Assembly (NCBI RefSeq): GCF_001583695.1
Contig: NZ_LOBC01000061.1
Location: 1-64,000, forward strand
From: Bacillus wiedmannii
GTDB taxonomy: Bacteria > Bacillota > Bacilli > Bacillales > Bacillaceae_G
Length of the DNA: 64,000 nt
Direction of reading: 5' to 3'
The notes under the pieces were generated by a model. The model saw only the letters and a list, made by a program, of their open reading frames with translations. It searched no databases and was not told the DNA's origin. The translations under genes were made by a program, and so were the position numbers. Positions within the stretch are counted from its first letter, which is position 1. Each line of letters begins with the position of its first letter. Positions 25,896 to 34,189 of this stretch are shown one piece after another.

Positions 25896-26156
25896 TCATT
25901 TAGTTTTATTAGACTCACAATTTTCTTTACTTGTATTAGAACCTTTATTTATTCCAGAAGCGAGTAAATTATTGAGAACGCTAAGGTCTAATTGCAGAGG
26001 GATGGAGTTTTCGGATGGAGTTTTCTCATTTTCTTCTTTTGTAGTTAATATAGTCTTTATATTTTTAATTTCTTTATATTGTTTTAAGGTAATGAAAAAT
26101 CCAGAAATAATTAAGAGAAAAGAAACAGTAGTAAGTGAAAGTATTATTTCCAACAT
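25896..26156 (-). CDS. Small single-pass membrane protein
   Basis: 86 residues. AAAGGAGG lies 7 bases before the ATG, which decides for this strand over an overlapping plus-strand frame with no binding site. Residues 3-24 form one membrane helix (IILSLTTVSFLLIISGFFITL); the rest is charged, with an Asn/Ser-rich C-terminus. It probably forms an operon with the downstream glycosyltransferase. No family recognised; an anchor or regulator role is guesswork. Confidence 0.6.
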   Translation of the reverse strand: MLEIILSLTTVSFLLIISGFFITLKQYKEIKNIKTILTTKEENEKTPSENSIPLQLDLSVLNNLLASGINKGSNTSKENCESNKTK

Positions 26157-26559
26157 AAAATAGCCTCCTTTAAAACTATAATAATATTATAGTTGAATGT
26201 AATAAAACAGAATTCGAGCTAATGAGTTCACTTTTTAAATATATGCAAATCTTTAGTAAAAGTTACTGGTTTCTAAGTTATAGGAAGCAATTATAGAAAC
26301 GTTATAAATATAAATAAATGAAAGGTTCATTTGTAGTGTAAAGGTATATATTATATAGCCTAAACTTCATTTTATAAAAAGTTAAATAGGGTGTAAATTT
26401 ATACAAAAAGAGCATTTAATTGGACAAATAATTAATTATGTGAAATAATAATAACAGACAAGGAGACGTTGATTTTCCTTAAGTGCTTCGAATTAATTTT
26501 ATTCAATAAGAGAAGGTGTGCTTAAAGAAGTTAAATTAAAAAAGGAGCTGATTTATTAT
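26157..26559. promoter_or_regulatory. Divergent intergenic region before the ProP-like gene
   Basis: About 400 bases without a gene. On the minus side, ACTATAATATTATTATAG next to the membrane protein supplies -10-like sequences. In the middle, GTTTCTA (26269-26275) and TAGAAAC (26294-26300) form an inverted repeat. On the plus side, TTCATT and TATTAT 17 bases apart near 26320-26350 could be a weak promoter. No clear SigB promoter, which osmoprotectant genes often have, was found. Confidence 0.3.
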
Positions 26560-28017
26560 ATGCAACAAAATAATGATTTAAATTTTGAACCTCAAGACGT
26601 TAATATTGTCAATCCTAAACAAGCCAGGAAAGCAGTAGTTGCTACTGGTATAGGGAATGCAATGGAGTGGTTTGACTTCGGATTATACGCGTATTTAGCG
26701 GTTATCTTAAGTCAATTATTCTTCTCAGGTGTTGATAATAGTGGATTGCAACTTGTACTTACATTTGCTACTTTTGCAGTGGCCTTTCTCGTTCGACCAA
26801 TCGGAGGTGTATTCTTTGGTAGAATAGGAGATAAGTACGGCCGAAAAATCGTGTTAAGTACTACTATTATTTTAATGGCACTTTCTACATTATTCATCGC
26901 ATTACTACCAACCTATGAACAAATTGGTGTATGGGCACCAATACTACTTTTAGTTGCCCGAATGATTCAAGGCTTCTCTACAGGCGGCGAATATTCAGGA
27001 GCAATGGTTTATATCGCAGAATCTTCTCCAGATAAAAAGCGTGGTATACTCGGTAGTGGTCTTGAAATTGGAACACTCTCAGGTTACATTGCTGCATCGG
27101 TAATTGTTACCATTTTGACGTTATTGTTAACAGATGAGCAAATGCTCAGCTGGGGCTGGCGTATTCCTTTCTTAATAGCTGCACCAATTGGTTTGGTCGG
27201 TTTATATTTACGCCGTCATTTAGATGAATCTCCCATCTTTGAAGAGATGGAAAAAGCACAAGAGGAATCTGAAGACAACGAACAATTTTCATTTATGGAT
27301 ATATTAAAATATCACAAAAAAGACTTCTTATTAAGCACAGTAATTGTCGCCTTCTTTAATATTACGAATTACATGATTCTTTCGTATATTCCTTCTTATC
27401 TAACTCAAGTACTTAAAGTCAAAGAAACAACTGGCTTATTAATTATTTCTATTACGATGGCACTTATGATTCCGCTAGCACTTTATTTCGGTAAATTAAG
27501 TGATAAAATTGGTAATAAACGCGTCGTGCAAATTGGTTTACTTGGTTTAACAGTATTTGCAATTCCAGCATTTTTACTAATAGGTAACGGACATATTGCA
27601 GCTATATTTGCAGGTATTTTCGTATTAGGATTCTTCCTAAGTGTATATGAAGGAACATTACCTTCATTATTACCATCACTATTTTTCACCGATGTACGTT
27701 ATCGAGCGCTTTCGATCTCATTTAATATTTCTGTATCGATATTCGGTGGAACAACACCGCTCGTATGTTCATACTTAGTTCATGCAACCGGTAACCCGCT
27801 TGCACCGGCATTTTATTTAGCAGGTGTAAGTATTATTGGATTAGTCGTATTTAGTGTATTATTCGTTACAACTTCAGGACGTGCACTAAAAGGTTCATAT
27901 CCTACAGTAGAATCGAAAAAAGAAGCACACCAGATTGCAAAAGAAGACCCTGAAGAAACACTTTGGTGGCATGAAGAGTCGTTAGAAATTGAAGCAGGGA
28001 AAAATGCTTCAATTTAA
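26560..28017 (+). CDS. MFS metabolite:H+ symporter, ProP-like osmoprotectant transporter
   Basis: 485 residues from the ATG at 26560, behind AAAAAGGAG; a GTG 42 bases upstream is also in frame but weaker. Twelve membrane segments are expected. Diagnostic segments of the MHS family: GIGNAMEWFDFGLYAYLA near 35-52, RPIGGVFFGRIGDKYGRK near 83-100 (loop 2-3 motif), and RMIQGFSTGGEYSGA near 130-145. This fits ProP-type transporters of proline/betaine; related members carry citrate or ketoglutarate, so the substrate is not fixed. Monocistronic with a bidirectional terminator. Confidence 0.75.
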   Translation: MQQNNDLNFEPQDVNIVNPKQARKAVVATGIGNAMEWFDFGLYAYLAVILSQLFFSGVDNSGLQLVLTFATFAVAFLVRPIGGVFFGRIGDKYGRKIVLSTTIILMALSTLFIALLPTYEQIGVWAPILLLVARMIQGFSTGGEYSGAMVYIAESSPDKKRGILGSGLEIGTLSGYIAASVIVTILTLLLTDEQMLSWGWRIPFLIAAPIGLVGLYLRRHLDESPIFEEMEKAQEESEDNEQFSFMDILKYHKKDFLLSTVIVAFFNITNYMILSYIPSYLTQVLKVKETTGLLIISITMALMIPLALYFGKLSDKIGNKRVVQIGLLGLTVFAIPAFLLIGNGHIAAIFAGIFVLGFFLSVYEGTLPSLLPSLFFTDVRYRALSISFNISVSIFGGTTPLVCSYLVHATGNPLAPAFYLAGVSIIGLVVFSVLFVTTSGRALKGSYPTVESKKEAHQIAKEDPEETLWWHEESLEIEAGKNASI

Positions 28018-28035
28018 AAAGTAACGTAGAAGTAT

Positions 28036-28070
28036 AAAAAGACTCCTATGAAAATAGGAGTCTTTTTTTG
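28036..28070. terminator. Bidirectional terminator between proP-like and the second MoxR operon
   Basis: AAAAAGACTCCTAT and ATAGGAGTCTTTTT are perfect complements around GAAA, between convergent genes. Confidence 0.85.
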
Positions 28071-28075
28071 TTATG

Positions 28076-29185
28076 TTATTTCTTTCTTTTCATCAAATTC
28101 TTCTGATACAAATAAAGCTTATGAATCTCTTCCTTAAATTCCTGAAGTAGCATCATATCCTCACTATTTGAATAACGTACTGTATTATAAGCATTTACAA
28201 TAATATGACTCTGAATATTTACATCTTCTTCACTATTTATTCTTTCTAACCATGCTTCAACAGTTTCTCCTCTTTTTCTATTTAAAGGAGGAGTTAATTT
28301 ACTCTCCAGTTTAAAAATTTCTTTTCGAATTTCATTATGTGGCGGTTTGTTTCGTTTAAAATGTTTTAAACTCATTCCTTCTTTATCAGTGATAATAGTA
28401 GATTCGAAGGCAGAGATATTTGGTAAACTTAATTGTTTTCGTTTTTTTATTATTTTCCAAACGACGTAAAAAGCGATGACTGTACAAACTAATATTGTAA
28501 TACTATTTATAAGGGTTGGATCAAAAGAACGATGTCCAAATTCATCCTTAATTTGAGGATCTTTTAAATTTCCTTTATTCGACCAAAAATCGTCTGTTTC
28601 TTTTGATTCAGCTGCCGAAAATAACGGATTAATGGCGTATCCAAATCCTAAAGCAACTACTTGTACGGTATAAGAAAAAAGAAGCCGAATGTATGGGAAA
28701 ATAGGAATGAGGAAAGCACTAATTATTCCAATCGTAATAAGAGACGCGAAACGTAATAACTGCTGATTACGATTTGCCCCGGTTAACCAAAATGTAATCA
28801 TTATGTGTATAACTAACAGTAACAGTTTCCACAAAGGTGGAAAGGGCGCATAAAATACGGCTGAAATACTAAACCAAACAATACCGCCTAATGATTTTTG
28901 AACTGGATATCCTGGTCCGATTACATGTACGATAAAGAAGAAAAGCGGTAACATTATTGTGCCAAATAGAGAGAAAGAGAGAAAGAGAGAACAACCGATT
29001 ATTTGAGTAATTAACAGTATGACAAAACCTGTTGTTTTTTTCTTCATTAGTTTATGGATAAGAAATACTCCAATATAGCCTGTTGCTAAAAATATAGCAA
29101 TGCCGATGAGTTCATCTCTTTCCGTTAATAACGAAAGGAGGAGCAGCAGAATAAAGTCATTAACGTGATAAAGCCAAGTTTTCAA
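28076..29185 (-). CDS. DUF4129-type membrane protein (operon 2)
   Basis: 369 residues from a TTG at 29185, with GGGATGGTGG just upstream inside the preceding gene; longer frames would overlap the DUF58 gene by over 100 bases. Six or more membrane segments occupy residues 10-190, another lies near 230-250, and the C-terminus has the helical region ending NAYNTVRYSNSED, like the NYESVRYGE end of the operon 1 protein. It overlaps the DUF58 gene by 26 bases. It is larger than its operon 1 counterpart because of the N-terminal membrane block, but has no transglutaminase domain. Confidence 0.6.
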   Translation of the reverse strand: MKTWLYHVNDFILLLLLSLLTERDELIGIAIFLATGYIGVFLIHKLMKKKTTGFVILLITQIIGCSLFLSFSLFGTIMLPLFFFIVHVIGPGYPVQKSLGGIVWFSISAVFYAPFPPLWKLLLLVIHIMITFWLTGANRNQQLLRFASLITIGIISAFLIPIFPYIRLLFSYTVQVVALGFGYAINPLFSAAESKETDDFWSNKGNLKDPQIKDEFGHRSFDPTLINSITILVCTVIAFYVVWKIIKKRKQLSLPNISAFESTIITDKEGMSLKHFKRNKPPHNEIRKEIFKLESKLTPPLNRKRGETVEAWLERINSEEDVNIQSHIIVNAYNTVRYSNSEDMMLLQEFKEEIHKLYLYQKNLMKRKK

Positions 29186-30323
29186 GCTTTTCCACCATCC
29201 CTTCGTTATTAATGAGAAACGTAGGCTGAGAGAGAAGAGGGAGTTCATTTCTCTGTAAACCAATGTATATCATTGTAGACGATCGTTCTCTTTTTCTCGT
29301 TACATAATGAAGAAATCCTTGTTTCGGAAGTAACGTACTATCATCTGAAATACGCGCTAATTCCTCTAAAGATATTCCGTAATGTGTTTGCCCTTCGTTT
29401 AATGGTAAGTGCAGAGGACCACCTTCAGCTAATACACTAATAAATAGTTCAAACGGTATTTGATGCTTCGTTGCGTATTGACAAATGTATGTTGCAAATG
29501 AAATAAGGTCTTCTATATTATCTTTCCAACCAAACCCGCGATCAGCAGCTAATGAAAGACAAATCGTCCAACTATAATTTTTTACAGGTTCATATTGCTT
29601 CGCCTGTAATTCTTGCATTTTAGCAGATGCTTTCCAATGAATAGAACGGAAAGACTCACGTTCATATCGTTTAACACCGATAATAGATGTTTCATCATTG
29701 TAAAAAGAAAAATTCGTTCGATAAGATCCGGTTAAAAGTTGCTGTAGTTCTTGTAAGCCTGCTACTTCTTTAGGAGAAGGGTACACAATAATTTCAGTCC
29801 TCAATTTATCAAAAATGGGCAAATGTACAGTTAAAAGATGAAAAGGATCTTTCAAGACACATTCGAACTGTTCAATTTGAAACACACCACGTTTCGTTGC
29901 GGTTAATGTTAAATCCCACTTTTGCGCCGAATGAGCAGGTTGTGAAAACGGGAAAGAGAATAGTGTTTTTGATATTTGTTCAATTCCTTGATCTTTTTGT
30001 GGTAGTAGTGACGGATTTAAATGAAAATAACAAACACCGTTAACGAGCGGTATATTTGCTCCATTTTTTAAATGAATAAAAAACTGCCCAGATTCATTAG
30101 TAAAAAGCCGAGTAGTTTGTTTCTCATTTACGACTTCAAATGTTTTCTCTATGTAAGCGACATATTTATAAATGAAAATCGCAAATAAATAATAGAAGAA
30201 AAAGAGAAACATAATGATTCGTTGCGGCATAAAAAATGTAAATAGTATAGCGCCTGGGACAGTTAGTTGAATAATATGGAGTTGGAAAAATAAAGGTACA
30301 GTTACAACACGCTGTCCATTCAT
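29160..30323 (-). CDS. DUF58 domain membrane protein (operon 2)
   Basis: 387 residues. Two membrane segments near residues 15-55, a beta-rich region, then the DUF58 core with GVKRYERESFRSIHWKASA near 210-228. Its ATG overlaps the MoxR stop (ATGA). Paralogous to 8286-9395 with the same membrane layout and motif. Likely works with the MoxR ATPase at the membrane. Confidence 0.85.
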   Translation of the reverse strand: MNGQRVVTVPLFFQLHIIQLTVPGAILFTFFMPQRIIMFLFFFYYLFAIFIYKYVAYIEKTFEVVNEKQTTRLFTNESGQFFIHLKNGANIPLVNGVCYFHLNPSLLPQKDQGIEQISKTLFSFPFSQPAHSAQKWDLTLTATKRGVFQIEQFECVLKDPFHLLTVHLPIFDKLRTEIIVYPSPKEVAGLQELQQLLTGSYRTNFSFYNDETSIIGVKRYERESFRSIHWKASAKMQELQAKQYEPVKNYSWTICLSLAADRGFGWKDNIEDLISFATYICQYATKHQIPFELFISVLAEGGPLHLPLNEGQTHYGISLEELARISDDSTLLPKQGFLHYVTRKRERSSTMIYIGLQRNELPLLSQPTFLINNEGMVEKLENLALSR

Positions 30324-31249
30324 GTTTGTTCAATCTCCACTGGTACGTCAACTTCTTTGAGAATTCTTTGTATAATTTCATTTTTTGTCGTGCGTAATGC
30401 CCCTTCCATTGATAAGACGATACGATGATTCCAAACAGAAGGAACTAAAAATTGTATATCTTCAGGAGTGCAATATTCTCTGTCGCGTAAAAAGGCTAGT
30501 GCTTGAACTGCACGCACTAAAGCGAGTGTGGCACGCGGGCTTACACCATTAGCGATGTAATCATGATTTCTTGTAGCGTGAGCAAGTTTAATAATGTAAT
30601 GTTCTAACGGTTCTGATACGAAAATTTCTTTTACTCGTTTCTGTGCTTCTAAAATGTCTTCTAAAGAAATAACAGATTTGACGCTTTCTAACGGTGTATC
30701 GTTACGGAAACGACGCATCATTTTTAACTCATCTTCAGGATCCGGATAACCAATTGAAATTGTCATTAAAAAGCGATCAAGCTGTGCATCTGGAAGAGGG
30801 AAAGTTCCTTGTGATTCAATTGGATTTTGCGTCGCAATAACAAAGAACGGTTTCGGAAGAGGAGTAGACTGTTTTTCAAGCGTTACTTGTCGTTCTTCCA
30901 TCGATTCTAATAAACTAGACTGTGTTCTAGGCATAGCACGGTTAATTTCATCCGCAAGCAAAATATTAGTCATAACTGGCCCAAGTCTTAACTCGAATTC
31001 ACTCGTTTTTGGATTGAAATATTCAATACCTGTCACATCACTCGGAAGTACATCAGGGGTAAATTGAACGCGAGAAAAACTACCACCAATGCTTTTAGAA
31101 ATTGTTTTTGCTAGTAATGTTTTCCCGGTGCCAGGCACGTCTTCAAGTAGTACATGTCCATCAGCAAGCAATGAAACGAGTAATAGATCAATAACATTTT
31201 CTTTACCGACAAAAACTAACCCTATGTTTTCTTTCAATTTATTTATCAT
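30320..31249 (-). CDS. MoxR-family AAA+ ATPase (operon 2)
   Basis: 309 residues from the ATG at 31249, which has AAAGGA nine bases upstream; two nearer in-frame starts have no proper spacing. Walker A is GTGKTL in EDVPGTGKTLLAK, Walker B ILLADEINRA, followed by MPRTQSSLLESMEERQV, ATQNPIES and GVSPRATLALVRA. Very similar in plan to 7357-8289. First gene of a three-gene operon on the minus strand. Confidence 0.9.
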   Translation of the reverse strand: MINKLKENIGLVFVGKENVIDLLLVSLLADGHVLLEDVPGTGKTLLAKTISKSIGGSFSRVQFTPDVLPSDVTGIEYFNPKTSEFELRLGPVMTNILLADEINRAMPRTQSSLLESMEERQVTLEKQSTPLPKPFFVIATQNPIESQGTFPLPDAQLDRFLMTISIGYPDPEDELKMMRRFRNDTPLESVKSVISLEDILEAQKRVKEIFVSEPLEHYIIKLAHATRNHDYIANGVSPRATLALVRAVQALAFLRDREYCTPEDIQFLVPSVWNHRIVLSMEGALRTTKNEIIQRILKEVDVPVEIEQT

Positions 31250-31347
31250 ATGTATCATTCCTTTCAAAATATAAACGGATATTTCTATATTTTAACAAAT
31301 TTTTCAGAAAATTTATATGATTTTTTAATTCAAAGAAATAAATATTA

Positions 31348-31443
31348 GGTTATTAAATTATAACCTTGCATATTTCGGAATGTGAATATATAATATCGGT
31401 ATACGATGTATCGTAATTCGATATATCAGAAGGCGATGTATCG
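31348..31443 (+). promoter_or_regulatory. padR promoter with operator-like repeats
   Basis: A good SigA promoter is present: TTGCAT at 31366-31371, 17 bases, TATAAT at 31389-31394. Upstream GGTTATTAAATTATAACC (31348-31365) is an inverted repeat. Downstream of the -10, TACGATGTATCGTA (31402-31415), CGATATATC (31420-31428) and CGATGTATCG (31434-31443) repeat the same core up to the ribosome binding site. PadR regulators commonly repress their own gene from such sites. Confidence 0.6.
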
Positions 31444-31455
31444 GAGGTAGTTATA

Positions 31456-31773
31456 ATGAATGTGAAAGCGCAAAAATATATTCCGTTAACTGAAGCGACA
31501 TATTACATATTGTTGTCATTAGTGAAGCCAATGCACGGTTACGGAATTATGCAAATGGTAGAAGCGATGACAAATGGAGAAGTAAAGCTCGGTCCAGGTA
31601 CTTTATACGGGAATACGACGAAGTTACTAAAAGAGAAGTTAATAGTTGAAGTTGCCTCTACAGATAGAAAGAAGTGCTATGAGTTGACGTCCATTGGGAG
31701 AGAAGTGTTGGAACTAGAGTACAACAGGTTGCAGAGATCTGTAAGAAATGGAAATAGTATGTTAGGGGAGTGA
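31456..31773 (+). CDS. PadR-family transcriptional regulator
   Basis: 105 residues, GGAGG before the ATG. Winged helix of the PadR type: LTEATYYILLSLVKPMHGYGIMQMV near residues 10-35, LGPGTLYGNTTKLLKEKLI near 45-65 and the wing KKCYELTSIGREVLE near 75-90. It lacks the long C-terminal dimerisation domain, so it belongs to the short PadR class. The DUF2812 gene follows after 7 bases; PadR/DUF2812 pairing is common in Firmicutes. Probable autorepressor through the repeats upstream. Confidence 0.85.
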   Translation: MNVKAQKYIPLTEATYYILLSLVKPMHGYGIMQMVEAMTNGEVKLGPGTLYGNTTKLLKEKLIVEVASTDRKKCYELTSIGREVLELEYNRLQRSVRNGNSMLGE

Positions 31774-31780
31774 ATGGAAG

Positions 31781-32308
31781 ATGGAGACAAAGAAAATATT
31801 TAAATTTTTCGCTGGATGGAGTTTAGAAAAAGAGGAAGCCTTTTTAAGAAAAATGCATCAACAAGGCTGGGCGCTACAAAAGTATAATGTGATGTATACG
31901 TTTAAGAAAACCGAGCCGAAAGATGTAATATATAAAGCGGATTTTAGATTGGATTATAAAGATTCAAAAGAAAAACAAAAAGAATATATTGAAATATATG
32001 AAATGTGTGGTTGGAAACATGTAACAAGTTTTGCAAAATGGAATTATTTTTGTAAAGAAGTAGAAGAGGAAAATGAGCTGCCTGATATATATTCAGATAA
32101 GGAAACGAGGATACAAAAACTCACTGAGTTGTTACAGTTCTTTGCATTTATGTTTGTAACGTTAATGCCAGCACTTTACTTATGTTTTCTTGGAATATCA
32201 GAATCTGGATTATATAAAGGAATGGTAGGTTTTTTTGGCTGTGTATATTTGTATATACTTATTAATTTATATTGGAAGATTAATAAGTTGAAAAAGGAAA
32301 TATTGTAA
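31781..32308 (+). CDS. DUF2812 domain membrane protein
   Basis: 175 residues. The cytosolic N-terminal part has the DUF2812 pattern: WSLEKEEAFLRKMHQQGWAL near residues 13-32, YKADFRLDY near 50-58 and MCGWKHVTSFAKWNYF near 75-90. Two membrane segments follow near 115-137 and 145-165. Co-transcribed with the PadR gene and presumably controlled by it. Function unknown. Confidence 0.8.
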   Translation: METKKIFKFFAGWSLEKEEAFLRKMHQQGWALQKYNVMYTFKKTEPKDVIYKADFRLDYKDSKEKQKEYIEIYEMCGWKHVTSFAKWNYFCKEVEEENELPDIYSDKETRIQKLTELLQFFAFMFVTLMPALYLCFLGISESGLYKGMVGFFGCVYLYILINLYWKINKLKKEIL

Positions 32309-32719
32309 CAAAGAGTGGGACTATTAATGGAGGTGGATTTGTATGGAATCATCTCCTTTAATTTCTATATATGTTTATTTTGTTCAATCTTTTTTATATA
32401 ATAAAAGGCTATATATTTAAGGAGTAGAATGAATAACCAGAACAATAATACCAGAAAATAATAAATGAAGAAGTAACGATACATAATAATGAACTACCAA
32501 TTAACATTAGTTTATTTGAATTTTGATGTTTAAAATAGTGATAAAGTAAAAGAACGCAAGCAGTAGCAAAAATCTATTTTCGAAGATCCAAAAACAATAG
32601 ATGGCTAAAACGGTTTGAAATTTAACATATAATAAGGAAGAGATACGTTTTTAATTACCGTATTAAACGGAAAATCCCTTATAGAAAATCTATTTCTATA
32701 AGGGATAGTAATGACATTA
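32309..32719. other. Gene-free stretch
   Basis: About 410 bases, very AT-rich. No frame longer than about 30 codons has a binding site on either strand. It holds only the terminator of the minus-strand zinc-ribbon gene near its right end. It could contain decayed coding sequence, but I cannot identify any. Confidence 0.4.
32674..32706 (-). terminator. Intrinsic terminator of the zinc-ribbon gene
   Basis: ATCCCTTATAGAAA (32674-32687) pairs perfectly with TTTCTATAAGGGAT (32693-32706). Read on the minus strand it is followed by TTTTCC. Confidence 0.6.
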
Positions 32720-32965
32720 TTAGAAAGACTGATTTTGTGCAGGTTTAATAAATTGTTCTGGATTTTCAACAAGCCCACATACAGCACATTGGACGCGGTA
32801 AGTAGGTCCTTGATAGGCCATATGAAAAGCATTCATATTTTCATTTGTGTATTCCTCTTCTACTTGACCAGTTTGTGGATTTAACTTGACTGGTTTTACT
32901 TGTTGCTCAAGAATATTAAAGCGAGTACGGTTCGTTTTACAGCTTGGACATAGCATTGGTTCCAT
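32720..32965 (-). CDS. Small zinc-ribbon protein
   Basis: 81 residues from the ATG at 32965, with GGAGG nine bases upstream; longer frames have no binding site. Two CxxC knuckles, CPSCKT near residue 5 and CAVCGL near 62, would bind one zinc ion. No membrane segment. Divergent from the small RNA candidate and the VOC gene. Function unknown. Confidence 0.65.
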   Translation of the reverse strand: MEPMLCPSCKTNRTRFNILEQQVKPVKLNPQTGQVEEEYTNENMNAFHMAYQGPTYRVQCAVCGLVENPEQFIKPAQNQSF

Positions 32966-33055
32966 ATGTATACACCTCCATTTGTAGCATTTCTTACTTG
33001 ATATGATTTTATGCAAGCAAAAAAACTTTCTCAATATAAATGGGTATTTAAAGTA

Positions 33056-33084
33056 TTCAAAATTCAGAAAAAATAAAATATAAT
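33056..33084 (+). promoter_or_regulatory. SigA-type promoter
   Basis: TTCAAA (33056-33061), 17 bases, TATAAT (33079-33084). Transcription would start near 33091 and meet the terminator at 33143-33170. Confidence 0.5.
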
Positions 33085-33090
33085 AAAGGT

Positions 33091-33170
33091 ACGAACTGGT
33101 TATGTCCAAACCAAATCTCCTGTTTTATGCCAATAAGCTGGGGGGCCGAGAAATCGGCCTCATTTTTTTG
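33091..33170 (+). ncRNA. Candidate small RNA or attenuated leader, about 80 bases
   Basis: A well-spaced promoter lies just upstream and a compact terminator closes the stretch: GGCCGA, a GAAA tetraloop, TCGGCC and a run of seven Ts. No reading frame with a binding site lies between. Transcription could end here (a free small RNA) or continue into the VOC gene at 33249 (attenuation). I do not recognise a riboswitch class. Confidence 0.4.
33143..33170 (+). terminator. GC-rich intrinsic terminator with GAAA loop
   Basis: GGCCGA (33144-33149) and TCGGCC (33154-33159) around GAAA, then CATTTTTTT. Confidence 0.7.
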
Positions 33171-33248
33171 TGCTCGTTGCTATAAGGAACAAGGTTTTTA
33201 TGAGACATTTGTCGAAATTTTAGGGATGGATATAAAGGAGGATGTAAA

Positions 33249-33632
33249 ATGAATTTAAAAATGAAGTACATCATTTTATATGTAGAAAAGTTTGAAGAAT
33301 GTTTAAGATTTTATAAAGATATTTTACAGTTACCTATAAAAGCAGAGCATGGTACATATATTGAATTTAATACTGGTTCTACAATTTTAGCGATGAACAC
33401 AAGGCAAGATGTGAAAGAATTAACAGGACTACCACTTACAGAAGGTGAGTTACAATCTTCTCATTTTGAATTGGGATTCGTTGTTGATCATGTACAAGAA
33501 ACAATCGAACAATTTAGAGAGCAAGGTATTAAAATCTTAGTTGAACCAATTGTGAAACCGTGGGGACAAACAATTGCATACATTGCCGATCCAGATGGGA
33601 ATTATATTGAAATTTGCAGTTCATTAGAATAG
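33249..33632 (+). CDS. VOC (glyoxalase/bleomycin-resistance) superfamily protein
   Basis: 127 residues behind AAAGGAGG. Paired beta-alpha-beta-beta-beta modules: MKYIILYVEKFEECLRFYKDIL at the start and FELGFVVDHVQETIEQF in the middle, ending AYIADPDGNYIEICSS with the usual metal-site Glu near the end. The reaction is unknown. First of four closely spaced genes (VOC, GNAT, kinase, HAD). Confidence 0.75.
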   Translation: MNLKMKYIILYVEKFEECLRFYKDILQLPIKAEHGTYIEFNTGSTILAMNTRQDVKELTGLPLTEGELQSSHFELGFVVDHVQETIEQFREQGIKILVEPIVKPWGQTIAYIADPDGNYIEICSSLE

Positions 33633-33646
33633 AAGGAGAAAAAGAG

Positions 33647-34189
33647 ATGGGGTTTCCGAAACTAGAAACAGAACGTTTACAATTAAGAGAACTTACATTG
33701 TTAGATGCAGAAATGATGTTTCATTATTTTTCAAAAGAATCTGTTATACGTTATTTCGGAATGGATTCTTTCGAAAATATTGAGCAAGCGAAAACAACGA
33801 TTCAAACGTTTAAAAATCGTTATGAAGAGGGAAGTGTATTTCGCTGGGGAATAGAGAAAAAAGGGACAGGGCAATTAATTGGAACGTGCGGATTTCATTT
33901 AATTAACAATCATCATAAACGTGCTGAAATTGGTTATGAATTAGACGATACATATTGGGGACAAGGATATGCATCTGAAGCGTTACAGGCGATTTTAGTT
34001 TACGGGTTTGAAACATTGCAACTAATTAGAATTGCTGCTGTTGTATATGTAGAAAATAAAGCTTCTCAAAAGTTGTTAAAAAAAGCAGGTTTTCAAGAAG
34101 AAGGATTACTTCGAAAACATATGATTCAAAATGGAGTCGCTCATGATACCATTTTATACTCGTTATTAAAAGAAGAGTGGAAGAAGTAA
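33647..34189 (+). CDS. GNAT N-acetyltransferase, RimJ/RimL-like
   Basis: 180 residues from the ATG at 33647, behind GAAGGAG. N-terminal ETERLQLREL, central IGTCGFHLINNHHKRAEIGYELDDTYWGQGYASEAL, where the Q/R-x-x-G-x-G/A acetyl-CoA loop is WGQGYASEA, and the C-terminal N.AS.KLLKKAGFQEEG motif. It acetylates an unknown amine, often protein N-termini or small molecules. Its stop overlaps the next start (TAATG). Confidence 0.85.
   Translation: MGFPKLETERLQLRELTLLDAEMMFHYFSKESVIRYFGMDSFENIEQAKTTIQTFKNRYEEGSVFRWGIEKKGTGQLIGTCGFHLINNHHKRAEIGYELDDTYWGQGYASEALQAILVYGFETLQLIRIAAVVYVENKASQKLLKKAGFQEEGLLRKHMIQNGVAHDTILYSLLKEEWKK

Noticed and set aside
25837-26163. Plus-strand reading frame of 108 residues opposite the small membrane protein
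   Set aside because: No ribosome binding site, while the overlapping minus-strand gene has AAAGGAGG at proper spacing and a clear membrane helix.
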